From Paenibacillus silvestris (GTDB lineage Bacteria; Bacillota; Bacilli; Paenibacillales; NBRC-103111), in contig NZ_WTUZ01000038.1 in assembly GCF_009882985.1 (NCBI RefSeq), forward strand, positions 1 to 64,000: DNA of 64,000 bases, read 5' to 3'. The position numbers and the translations under genes are program-made. The notes under the pieces are model-generated. The model had not been told where the DNA came from. It saw nothing but the letters and a program-made list of their open reading frames with translations, and did no database searches. Within the stretch, counting starts at the first letter, position 1, and each line of letters begins with the position of its first letter. Positions 9,529-16,755 of the stretch are shown in pieces.

Positions 9529-10698
9529 TTACTTACGCGGGTCCCAGATATATTTTCCGGTCCTATCGATGTATCCAATCCTTCCATCGGACAAGCTTAC
9601 TTTTGCAATACCATTTCTAAATTCTCCAGCCATATTGTGCTTTAAATAATTACTCTCATCTTTCGTAACAACCGGGGCAACACTAAGTTTCCCTTCCTTG
9701 TTCATATACCCGCCAGCCCCATCAGCAATTGCAACTAAGCCTTCTGAAATCAACGTTTCGTCATAGCTATCATTTAAGGTAGGGCCAATTTTATATGCTC
9801 CAGTTTCATCTATATATCCTATTGAATAGTGATTGATGCTGTCGCCCACACATACCTTTGCAAGCCCTTCTGAAAAACTATAGGCCTTTGCATATTTAGG
9901 TTCGATCTTCATATTGCCCTTTGTATCAATATATCCGTACTCAACAGTGGATTGATCCTTATTCTGAACAGCTACGGCTGCTAATCCTCCCGAGAAGCTC
10001 TTGCCGGAAACATACGGACTAGCGTCAATCATTACTTTTCCTGTTTTGTCAATATACTGGTAGTGCTTATCATTCTTAACTATAGCTAAGCCATCTGAGA
10101 AGCTGCTAGCTTCATAATATTGAAATGGAATGATCATCTTTCCATAACGATCAATATACCCATACATTTCCGTTTTATCGTCTTGTACTAATATCAGACC
10201 TTCACTTTGCGTCTGCAAACCCGTTCCATTGAACAACATAGAAACGATCTGCATTTCAGGAGGTAACGTGTATAATATCTTACCCTTTCTATCCAGGATG
10301 AAGTAGGTAAGATCATACGTCATCGCATCTACTTGAATTGCTCCAGCTACACCCTCGTTATACTTGGTTATATAGGAGTAATCCGGCTTTACGACCATTT
10401 TTCCTGTCGTATCGATAGCACCATATTTTACATTATCTTGCTCCTTCATATCTTTGCTGCCATCTGAATCATTATTTAATAGAACGATGGCGACTCCATC
10501 ATGAAAATCATCGGCCCATGCATAAGTTGGTTCTACGACGATCTTCCCACTTTTATTTACGTAGCCCCATTTTCCATCGACTTGTATCGGATATAATAAT
10601 GCTTTTTCATTGTTCTTCTTGTTTACAGCTTGAATACCTATGATTATCGCTGCCAGAATGAAAATGATAATTGGCACCCAAATGATACTTTTCTTCAT
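9529..10698 (-). CDS. WG-repeat protein with N-terminal membrane anchor
   Basis: 389 residues from the ATG at 10698, chosen because AGGAAGTGG precedes it; an in-frame upstream start at 10749 would add 17 residues with no ribosome site. Residues 4-24 form one membrane helix or uncleaved signal anchor. The rest is about nine copies of the WG repeat (W/YGYIDxxGKxxxxPxY), for example GKWGYVNKSGKIVVEPTY and YGYIDRYGKMIIPFQY, each thought to form a beta-rich binding module. WG-repeat proteins (KWG family) have no agreed enzymatic role. It lies downstream of a decayed T-box leader and a gene fragment (10750-10880), which probably do not control it. No clear terminator is visible in 9376-9528. Confidence 0.88.
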   Translation of the reverse strand: MKKSIIWVPIIIFILAAIIIGIQAVNKKNNEKALLYPIQVDGKWGYVNKSGKIVVEPTYAWADDFHDGVAIVLLNNDSDGSKDMKEQDNVKYGAIDTTGKMVVKPDYSYITKYNEGVAGAIQVDAMTYDLTYFILDRKGKILYTLPPEMQIVSMLFNGTGLQTQSEGLILVQDDKTEMYGYIDRYGKMIIPFQYYEASSFSDGLAIVKNDKHYQYIDKTGKVMIDASPYVSGKSFSGGLAAVAVQNKDQSTVEYGYIDTKGNMKIEPKYAKAYSFSEGLAKVCVGDSINHYSIGYIDETGAYKIGPTLNDSYDETLISEGLVAIADGAGGYMNKEGKLSVAPVVTKDESNYLKHNMAGEFRNGIAKVSLSDGRIGYIDRTGKYIWDPRK

Positions 10699-10749
10699 TC
10701 GTCCACTTCCTATATTCCCAAAATCAATTACTACTATAATTCTATTCAC

Positions 10750-10827
10750 TTATATTTTGGCTGCATAAGCGTCATAATAAGCTTTGGTAAAGAAATCGAC
10801 ATGTTCTGACAAAAAAATCTTCTGCAT
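10750..10827 (-). pseudogene. 3'-end fragment of a deleted gene downstream of a T-box remnant
   Basis: Minus strand: a 25-codon open frame ending EHVDFFTKAYYDAYAAKI-stop. The sequence reads like a normal protein C-terminus, but the frame begins directly after the T-box hairpin and has no ribosome site. I infer that it is the tail of a gene once controlled by the T-box and since mostly deleted. I cannot assign the family from 25 residues. Confidence 0.45.
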
Positions 10828-10838
10828 AGATGCAAATA

Positions 10839-10880
10839 GAGCGCACTCGAAGGGACGAATGCGCTCGTGGTACCACACTA
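10839..10880 (-). ncRNA. degenerate, truncated T-box riboswitch (3' antiterminator/terminator part)
   Basis: The minus strand reads AGTGTGGTACCACGAGC (10879-10863), matching the T-box consensus AGGGTGGTACCGCGAGC at 15 of 17 positions, followed by CGTCCCT (10857-10851), the other hallmark. Arms GAGCGCATTCG and CGAGTGCGCTC (10866-10839, with one G·T wobble pair) form the terminator hairpin of about 11 bp, but the following tract (TATTTGC) is a poor U-run. The specifier hairpin expected about 150 nt upstream would fall inside the aldo/keto reductase coding region, so the leader is truncated. It is probably non-functional. Confidence 0.7.
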
Positions 10881-10899
10881 GGTTACTAACCTTGCCGTT

Positions 10900-11751
10900 T
10901 TAATAATAAGTAAACATACGCCTAATATCGACTCTACCAGAAAGATTATCGCAAGTTGCCGCATTTTTCTGGACTTCCTCAACATTTCGCATCCCGATCA
11001 AGGCGACATCTACATGCGGATTAGAAAGCACAAACTGGATTAATGCCTGGGTATAATCAAAATGGTTTTCTGGATGAACCATAGCCAACCAACGTTGAAA
11101 AACCCCGGAAGTAAAAGCCCGCATAACAGCAATACCCAGACCCGCTTTCTCTGCTTCAAGGATGCTTCCAAAGGGTCTGTTCGGATCATACGGATGCTGC
11201 ATGAGGACATTGTAACAAATCTGCATAATATCAAATTGTCCACATTGGATGAAATCATAAACAGCCCGGTTCGAGTCTTCACTGGTAAAACCAATAAAAC
11301 GAACCAAGCCCTCCGCTTTGAATTGAAGCATTTGCTCCAATACCCCGTCGTGCAACACTTTCTGTACATCTTGATCCGTATAGCTGGTACCGTGAAGCTG
11401 AAAGAAGTCCAAGTGATCTGTCTGCAATCGGTTCAAGCTCTGTTCGAGAGATCGCCGGAGTTCATCGGGATCGCAAATCTTGGCCTTGCTTGCCAGAAAT
11501 ACAGAGTTTCGGCTGCCCTTCAAGGCGTATCCAATCAGCTCTTCGCTTTTACCGCTGCCATATCCGGGGGCTGTATCGAAATAGTTAATGCCTGCTGCTA
11601 GTGCTGCGTCAATGGCTCCGATAATGTTGTTATTATTTTCCGGCAAATCCGGATTGTACGCCCCCAAATAATTCCTCAATCCAGCTGGAGCGCCGCCAAA
11701 ACCTATTCGACTCACCATTGCCTTCGTTTTTCCGAATTCTACATACTCCAT
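10900..11751 (-). CDS. aldo/keto reductase
   Basis: About 283 residues. The AKR barrel has its catalytic tetrad in order: FDTAPGYG (Asp and Tyr), ASKAK (Lys) and FQLHG (His). The C-terminal part with FVLSNPHVDVALIGMRN is the usual NAD(P)H-binding end. The start is the ATG at 11751, since AAGGGTG lies 7 nt upstream; the in-frame GTG at 11760 would overlap that site. It is the last gene of cluster A but is separated from the binding-protein gene by a terminator (11788-11809), so it may be read less or independently. Its position suggests reduction or oxidation of the sugar or keto-acid taken up by the cluster; the substrate is unknown. Confidence 0.88.
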   Translation of the reverse strand: MEYVEFGKTKAMVSRIGFGGAPAGLRNYLGAYNPDLPENNNNIIGAIDAALAAGINYFDTAPGYGSGKSEELIGYALKGSRNSVFLASKAKICDPDELRRSLEQSLNRLQTDHLDFFQLHGTSYTDQDVQKVLHDGVLEQMLQFKAEGLVRFIGFTSEDSNRAVYDFIQCGQFDIMQICYNVLMQHPYDPNRPFGSILEAEKAGLGIAVMRAFTSGVFQRWLAMVHPENHFDYTQALIQFVLSNPHVDVALIGMRNVEEVQKNAATCDNLSGRVDIRRMFTYY

Positions 11752-11787
11752 ATTGTTCACACCCTTATAAGTTAGTTGAATAGCAAA

Positions 11788-11809
11788 GAGGCAAGGAAGT
11801 CCTTACCTC
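11788..11809 (-). terminator. terminator after the cluster A binding-protein gene
   Basis: Minus strand hairpin with arms GAGGTAAGGA and TCCTTGCCTC (one mismatch), followed by TTTGCTATTC. It lies 30 nt past the stop at 11839. The weak T-run suggests partial read-through into the aldo/keto reductase. Confidence 0.6.
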
Positions 11810-11838
11810 ATGCAAATATGGCGTTCTATCGATAAACT

Positions 11839-13362
11839 TTACTTTTGAGCTAGCCGATTTTGATATTCGACATTGAATTCTTCCGTAATCTTTTGGTAAT
11901 TTGGATCCTTCTTCAGCGTGTCCATATATTTATCCCAATCTTCGATTGTAATTTTCCCAATAATGACTTGGGTTTTCATGTCAGCGATTTTTTTCTTATA
12001 GTCGGCACCCATCTTAATATCCGTACTGGAAACAAGGCCAATCGCCGGATTACCAACGGAAACCTTCGCTCTTTCTTCCGTGATTTTCATGTTTCTCTGA
12101 TAAGTCTCTTTGGGCATGCCAGCCGCATACTGCCACAAATCAACGACAGGCGTACTGAACATTTTACCCCACGTTGCTGTTCCTACACTGTCTGCCACTG
12201 CTTTATCATTAGATACTTTTAAACCATCGTTAAGCGTATAATGAACATCTTTAATACCGTACAAGGTTAAATCCAGCCCTTCACCGCCGGAACCATAATT
12301 CACGAAGTTTAAAATGGCCTTCATCTTTTCTTCCGGGACTGATTTCGGAATAGCCAGTACACCATTCATCCCTGTTCCTTGGGGCACATAAGGTTTGCCT
12401 CCAGCTTTGGGAGCTAAAGAGATCATTGGCGTCCATTCTACCTTCGGATCTTTCTTCCATTGGTCCATTGTATATCGGAATAGTGCCTCTGGCGTTTCAT
12501 TCGTAATTCCGGCTCTACCACTAGTAGCGAGTTCCCAATATTGATTTTCTTTCAAAACCGGGAAGTCCTGCGGAATTAATCCTTCTTGGTACAATTTACG
12601 TTGGTAAAGTAGTGACTCTTTCATTTCCGGCTCCAGATACATATTAACCAGCTTACCGTCTACAGCTTTCCACATGCCAACTGTCCCTAAGAATACTTCG
12701 TCAATGGTTGCTGATCCCCGCATCGTGAAACCAATCGTATCTTTTTTACCATCTGGCGCGTTCTCCTTAAAAGCCTTCATCACCGTATAAAGCTCATCCA
12801 TGTTCGTCGGCATCTTAAGCCCAAGCTTATCCAGCCAATCTTTGCGAATGTCGAAAAATCCGCCTCCATCCAGCGGCCGCCCAGCAGGAACGGCAAAACT
12901 TTTGCCATCAATTTTGGTATTGCTCCACGTTTTTGGATTAATGGACACCAGGTTTGGATAATCTTTGATATAAGGCGTCAAATCCCAGAATGCTCCCTGC
13001 TTCACCATTTGGCGGAATAAAGCTGTCGTGATATCCGGAATTTTAATCAAATCCGCGATATCTCCAGCCGCGAGCGCTACATTCACCCGATCCGCATAAT
13101 CACTCCCTGGAATCCATTGAACTGTCAGCTTCGTATTCGTTCTTTTCTCAAACTCTTTCAGAACCGGATTATCGGCACCTGGAGGCTGGGTTATCGTAAA
13201 GTCCGTCATGATTTTGATCTCGGTAGGCTTCGCTGGCGCTTTGGTCTCTTCTTTCGCAGTTGTCACTCCATCCTTCGCCGGAGCTGAAGAGGGCGGTGAG
13301 GAACAGGCTACTGTAAGGGAAAAGGATACAACTAACGTAGATAAAACGAGAAACTTTTTCAT
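11839..13362 (-). CDS. ABC transporter extracellular solute-binding lipoprotein (LplA type)
   Basis: 507 residues from the ATG at 13362. The N-terminus MKKFLVLSTLVVSFSLTVAC is a lipoprotein signal with lipobox LTVAC (Cys about 20), then a linker rich in Ser, Pro and Lys. The body is a cluster-B/D type carbohydrate-binding protein of the large Paenibacillus LplA family (LTPYIKDYPNL, RKDWLDKLGLKMPTNMDEL, KKDTIGFTMRG). It presumably delivers an oligo- or acidic sugar to the permeases at 14661-16551. The ribosome site GGGAGATG is 8-12 nt upstream; an in-frame start at 13380 would put charged residues before the signal and is less likely. The enolase-superfamily gene lies between it and the permeases, so the operon order is permease, permease, dehydratase, binding protein. 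Confidence 0.92.
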   Translation of the reverse strand: MKKFLVLSTLVVSFSLTVACSSPPSSAPAKDGVTTAKEETKAPAKPTEIKIMTDFTITQPPGADNPVLKEFEKRTNTKLTVQWIPGSDYADRVNVALAAGDIADLIKIPDITTALFRQMVKQGAFWDLTPYIKDYPNLVSINPKTWSNTKIDGKSFAVPAGRPLDGGGFFDIRKDWLDKLGLKMPTNMDELYTVMKAFKENAPDGKKDTIGFTMRGSATIDEVFLGTVGMWKAVDGKLVNMYLEPEMKESLLYQRKLYQEGLIPQDFPVLKENQYWELATSGRAGITNETPEALFRYTMDQWKKDPKVEWTPMISLAPKAGGKPYVPQGTGMNGVLAIPKSVPEEKMKAILNFVNYGSGGEGLDLTLYGIKDVHYTLNDGLKVSNDKAVADSVGTATWGKMFSTPVVDLWQYAAGMPKETYQRNMKITEERAKVSVGNPAIGLVSSTDIKMGADYKKKIADMKTQVIIGKITIEDWDKYMDTLKKDPNYQKITEEFNVEYQNRLAQK

Positions 13363-13450
13363 TTTTAACTCATCTCCCATAAATGTAGTTGATAGACTCG
13401 TTCACCTTGCCTAGATTGCGCTTACATAATTGTTGTTTTCATGCCATACG

Positions 13451-14593
13451 TTACACGGTCCAGCCACTTTCACTAACTTTCCTATCATAATAAGCAGTGT
13501 CAATATGTAATCCGAAGCCAGGGGTCGAAGGCACTGAGATTTTACCATCCTTAATGACATAACCGGAAGTGTCAATACCCGGAATCTGCGCCTCATCCCA
13601 CTCCACAAACATGAACCCTTCGATGGCTGGATAGACCTGAGCTGAAGCAAAGTTACCGTAAAAACCACCGTAATTATGTGGTGCTGCTTTTACTCCGCTT
13701 TTCGCCAATCTTTTGGCTAACTTCAACCAGTTCACAATGCCATAGTCCTTCAAATCGTATTGAATAGCATCAATCAAGCCTTGTTCCGCCCATTCCACAA
13801 TTGGTCCGGCAGCTAACCCTTCACCGTCTGTGATCAGCACATTCAATTTCTCCTCGTGCATCCAATCCTTCAGATTACGGTAGAGCCTGTCATCTTCGTG
13901 AAAAGCTTCCTCTATCCACAGCAGGTTGGACTGTGCTGTTTCTTTCAACACCTGTTTGGTCAGGTTCAAATTGTACCCATTGTTCGCATCAATAGAAAGG
14001 TTACACTGTGGGCCAACGGCCTCCCTAATCCCGTTCACAATCGCAATATCCCTTTTGGTTCCCTCCATTAAATCCATATGCATGGCGCCACGGCCTACTT
14101 TAATTTTGAAACCGCGGAAACCTTCGTTATATCCTTGCATGGCTTCTTCCTGGAGCAGTGCGACCGCATCCTGTTCAGAACTCAGATGCAGATCGTCGAA
14201 ATACAACGATGTATCGTAGCAAGGAACCGTTAAAGGGGATGTCCACTCTTTTTGGCTCAATAGTTTATACACGGGCATTTCTCTTACATTTGCAAGCCAA
14301 TCTATTAGCGGGAATTGAATGCTTTGAAAACGGTCTTTAATCCATTGTTCTTCACAAAATATTTCGCTGACTGAAGCTCCGATCATGGCTTCGGCAGCTT
14401 CCCTAGAGATACGTGACCAGCTGTAACCTGTGATGCCCCCAATCGTAATTCGAACCAGAGGAAAACTGACCTCTTTTCCGTGTACACCAAGCCTTGCATT
14501 GCAGCCAGCCAATCTTCTGCGTTCACCCTTCATAAGCACCTGTTCGATCTTCTCAATCTTCCAATTTTTTTCCAAGTCAGAAAAGTTATACAT
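13451..14593 (-). CDS. enolase-superfamily (mandelate racemase-like) acid-sugar dehydratase
   Basis: 380 residues: N-terminal capping domain, then a TIM barrel. The active-site series of the mandelate-racemase group can be seen: KxK at K163/K165 (FKIKVGRG), metal ligands D202 (SIDANNGY), E228 (LWIEEAF) and E258 (TDGEGLA), and H306 (APHNYGG). The known reaction of such proteins is metal-dependent abstraction of the proton next to a carboxylate, usually dehydration of an aldonic or aldaric acid. Its place inside an ABC uptake operon implies that the imported compound is, or is oxidised to, a sugar acid. The exact acid cannot be read from sequence. AAAGGAGAC lies upstream of the ATG. Confidence 0.88.
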   Translation of the reverse strand: MYNFSDLEKNWKIEKIEQVLMKGERRRLAGCNARLGVHGKEVSFPLVRITIGGITGYSWSRISREAAEAMIGASVSEIFCEEQWIKDRFQSIQFPLIDWLANVREMPVYKLLSQKEWTSPLTVPCYDTSLYFDDLHLSSEQDAVALLQEEAMQGYNEGFRGFKIKVGRGAMHMDLMEGTKRDIAIVNGIREAVGPQCNLSIDANNGYNLNLTKQVLKETAQSNLLWIEEAFHEDDRLYRNLKDWMHEEKLNVLITDGEGLAAGPIVEWAEQGLIDAIQYDLKDYGIVNWLKLAKRLAKSGVKAAPHNYGGFYGNFASAQVYPAIEGFMFVEWDEAQIPGIDTSGYVIKDGKISVPSTPGFGLHIDTAYYDRKVSESGWTV

Positions 14594-14660
14594 GTTATCC
14601 TAGTCTCCTTTAAGATACTATTTATTTGATTGACAGGCCTGCCGGGTTAATCCGTTCAGA

Positions 14661-15542
14661 TTATCCTTTAACAGAGCCTAACATAACACCTTTTGTAAAA
14701 TGCTTTTGCAAAAACGGGTATACCATCAAAATGGGAAGTGTAGATACAACAACTGCGGCCATCTTAATGGTTTGAGTAGGCAGCTGCTTATCCGAAGCCA
14801 TCTCGACCGCCACTGCTCCGCCGACCGACGTATCGGAATCAATGAGCATGTTGCGCAGGACAATTTGTAAAGGCACCTTTGTAAAATCATTAATATACAG
14901 TACGGCGCTAAAGAACGTATTCCAATAGGCCACAGCATAAAATAACCCGAAAGCGGCGAGCGATGCGACAGAAAGCGGTAAAATAATTCGAAAAAAGATG
15001 CTGAGGTCATTACAACCATCAATCATTGCAGCTTCTTCCAGTTCTACAGGAATGCTGTCAAAAAAACTTTTCATCAATATCACATACCAACCACTGGTCA
15101 ACACAGGGACAATCAACGCCCACACACTGTTGATAAGACCCAAATCGCGGACCAATAGATAGGTAGGAATGATTCCCGGATTGAAAAGGATCGTAAACAT
15201 GACCATGATCATCATGGCCTTCCTTCCACGCAGTCTTTTGCGCGAAAGTCCGAATGCGAAGGCTGATGTTATCATGAGACTTAACATGGTTCCCACCGTA
15301 GCTAGAAAAGCGCTGACCCCAGTTGCACGAATGAAAGCAGAAGTAGAAAGCAAGTATTCATAAGCACCTACACTCCATTTGCTCGGGAACAGGACAAAGC
15401 CATATTTCTCTATGTATTCACTAGGTTCCGTAAAGGAAACGACGAATACGTAGTACAAGGGAAATAACGTAATAATCCCAATTACAACAAGCAGCAGGAT
15501 ATTTGCCATACCAAATATACGATCTCCCAAGCTTTCTCTCAT
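14661..15542 (-). CDS. carbohydrate ABC transporter permease (LplC/YtcP type)
   Basis: 293 residues. Six membrane segments and the BPD_transp_1 EAA loop near the fourth cytoplasmic loop (ELEEAAMIDGCNDLSIFFRIILP). It ends in the family hallmark FLQKHFTKGVMLGSVKG. The start is the ATG at 15542 because GGAGGT lies 8 nt upstream; the longer frame to 15647 would overlap the upstream permease by 56 bp. It pairs with the LplB-type permease to form the membrane channel. No ATPase is encoded in the operon; such Paenibacillus systems commonly share a multitask ATPase (MsmX type) encoded elsewhere. Confidence 0.93.
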   Translation of the reverse strand: MRESLGDRIFGMANILLLVVIGIITLFPLYYVFVVSFTEPSEYIEKYGFVLFPSKWSVGAYEYLLSTSAFIRATGVSAFLATVGTMLSLMITSAFAFGLSRKRLRGRKAMMIMVMFTILFNPGIIPTYLLVRDLGLINSVWALIVPVLTSGWYVILMKSFFDSIPVELEEAAMIDGCNDLSIFFRIILPLSVASLAAFGLFYAVAYWNTFFSAVLYINDFTKVPLQIVLRNMLIDSDTSVGGAVAVEMASDKQLPTQTIKMAAVVVSTLPILMVYPFLQKHFTKGVMLGSVKG

Positions 15543-15591
15543 TGCATAACCTCCTCCGAGTTTTCGTAGAAAGATGCTTCGGCATACGCTT

Positions 15592-16551
15592 TTAATACAC
15601 ACCCTCTTCGCCGAAGCGTTTGGCCAGCCAGTTAGCCCCAACAACAAGTACTAGTCCAATCACGGATTTAAACAAACCGGCTGCCGTTGTATAGCTGAAT
15701 TGTCCTTGTTGAATCCCATTTCGATAGACATACGTTTCGAAGACGTCCGCAACGTTTGCAACTGCGCCATTACTCATCAAAAACACTTGTTCAAAGCCAA
15801 CATCCATGATTTGCCCCAAGCGCAAAATTAAAAGAATAATAATGACGTTACGGATACCTGGTAAGGTAATATGCCACATTTGTCTAATCCGGCTGGCGCC
15901 ATCAATCTTCGCTGCTTCATACAGTTGCGAGTCAATGCCTGTAATGGCTGCGAGGAAAATAATCGTTCCCCAGCCCGTGTCTTTCCAAATATTTTGACCC
16001 GTAAGCAAACCCCAGAAGAAATTCTCGTTCGTCAAAAAATCAATTTTGGAAAAACCAGCATGCTCGAGCAGCATATTCACAATCCCATTCGATTGCGAAA
16101 GGATTAGAAAGGTAATCCCTGCGATAATGACCCAAGAAAGAAAATGCGGTAAGTAGACAACAGATTGTATAACGCGTTTAAAATATTTGTTGGTCACTTC
16201 ATTCATGCAAAGTGACAAAAGAATAGGAAGTGGAAAGAAAAAGACCAGGCTTAACAGGCTAATCATCATGGTATTACGAAACAATAGAAAGAAACTGGGA
16301 TTCGTAAAAAATCGAACAAAATTTTCAAAACCTACCCAAGTGCTTTTCAAAACTCCCAAATAAGGTGAATAATCCTGAAAGGCAATAACCAGCCCCCACA
16401 TCGGATAGTATTTGAAAATAAGAAAGTACAGGACTCCTGGAAGAACCAGTAGATATAAATACTTATCACGTTTGAATTCGGACCACAGTGAAGTCTTTGC
16501 CTTTCTTTGAATAAGTTGCTGTTGATTTGCCTTCGTCACTTGGATACCCAT
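15592..16551 (-). CDS. carbohydrate ABC transporter permease (LplB type)
   Basis: 319 residues. N-terminal cytoplasmic stretch, then six membrane segments (first about 33-52, LYLLVLPGVLYFLIF). The EAA loop is LYEAAKIDGASRIRQMWHITLPGI at about 215-238. The C-terminus is GLVLVVGANWLAKRFGEEGVY. First structural gene of the cluster A uptake operon; RBS GGGGAGGA lies 8 nt upstream of the ATG at 16551. The 200-bp gap to the regulator gene holds that gene's terminator, so this operon has its own promoter, probably activated by the AraC protein. Confidence 0.93.
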   Translation of the reverse strand: MGIQVTKANQQQLIQRKAKTSLWSEFKRDKYLYLLVLPGVLYFLIFKYYPMWGLVIAFQDYSPYLGVLKSTWVGFENFVRFFTNPSFFLLFRNTMMISLLSLVFFFPLPILLSLCMNEVTNKYFKRVIQSVVYLPHFLSWVIIAGITFLILSQSNGIVNMLLEHAGFSKIDFLTNENFFWGLLTGQNIWKDTGWGTIIFLAAITGIDSQLYEAAKIDGASRIRQMWHITLPGIRNVIIILLILRLGQIMDVGFEQVFLMSNGAVANVADVFETYVYRNGIQQGQFSYTTAAGLFKSVIGLVLVVGANWLAKRFGEEGVY

Positions 16552-16685
16552 GTACCAATCCTCCCCTGCATTACTTGTGATCAGCTGATGGCCTAAATTT
16601 AAAGCACTCGTCTACGGAGCACAATAATAATAAATTATTACTATGTCTCGAAAAATTTCCGGCTATCGTCTTTTTTTGAAATGAG

Positions 16686-16720
16686 CAAAAAAAGCCCTTT
16701 AGACAGGAGGAAGGGCCTTT
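16686..16720 (-). terminator. terminator of the cluster A AraC regulator gene
   Basis: Minus strand hairpin of arms GCCCTT and AAGGGC (extended by flanking A/T pairs) with a 10-nt loop, followed by TTTTTTT. It lies about 35 nt past the stop at 16756 and separates the regulator from the uptake operon. Confidence 0.8.
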
Positions 16721-16755
16721 AGAAATGATATGTAATATGCCGATAGGTGAACCTT

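Noticed and set aside
10839..10866. Simple terminator after the aldo/keto reductase gene
   Set aside because: The flanking GGTACCAC and CGTCCCT blocks identify it as the T-box terminator half; the poor T-run makes it a weak terminator at best.
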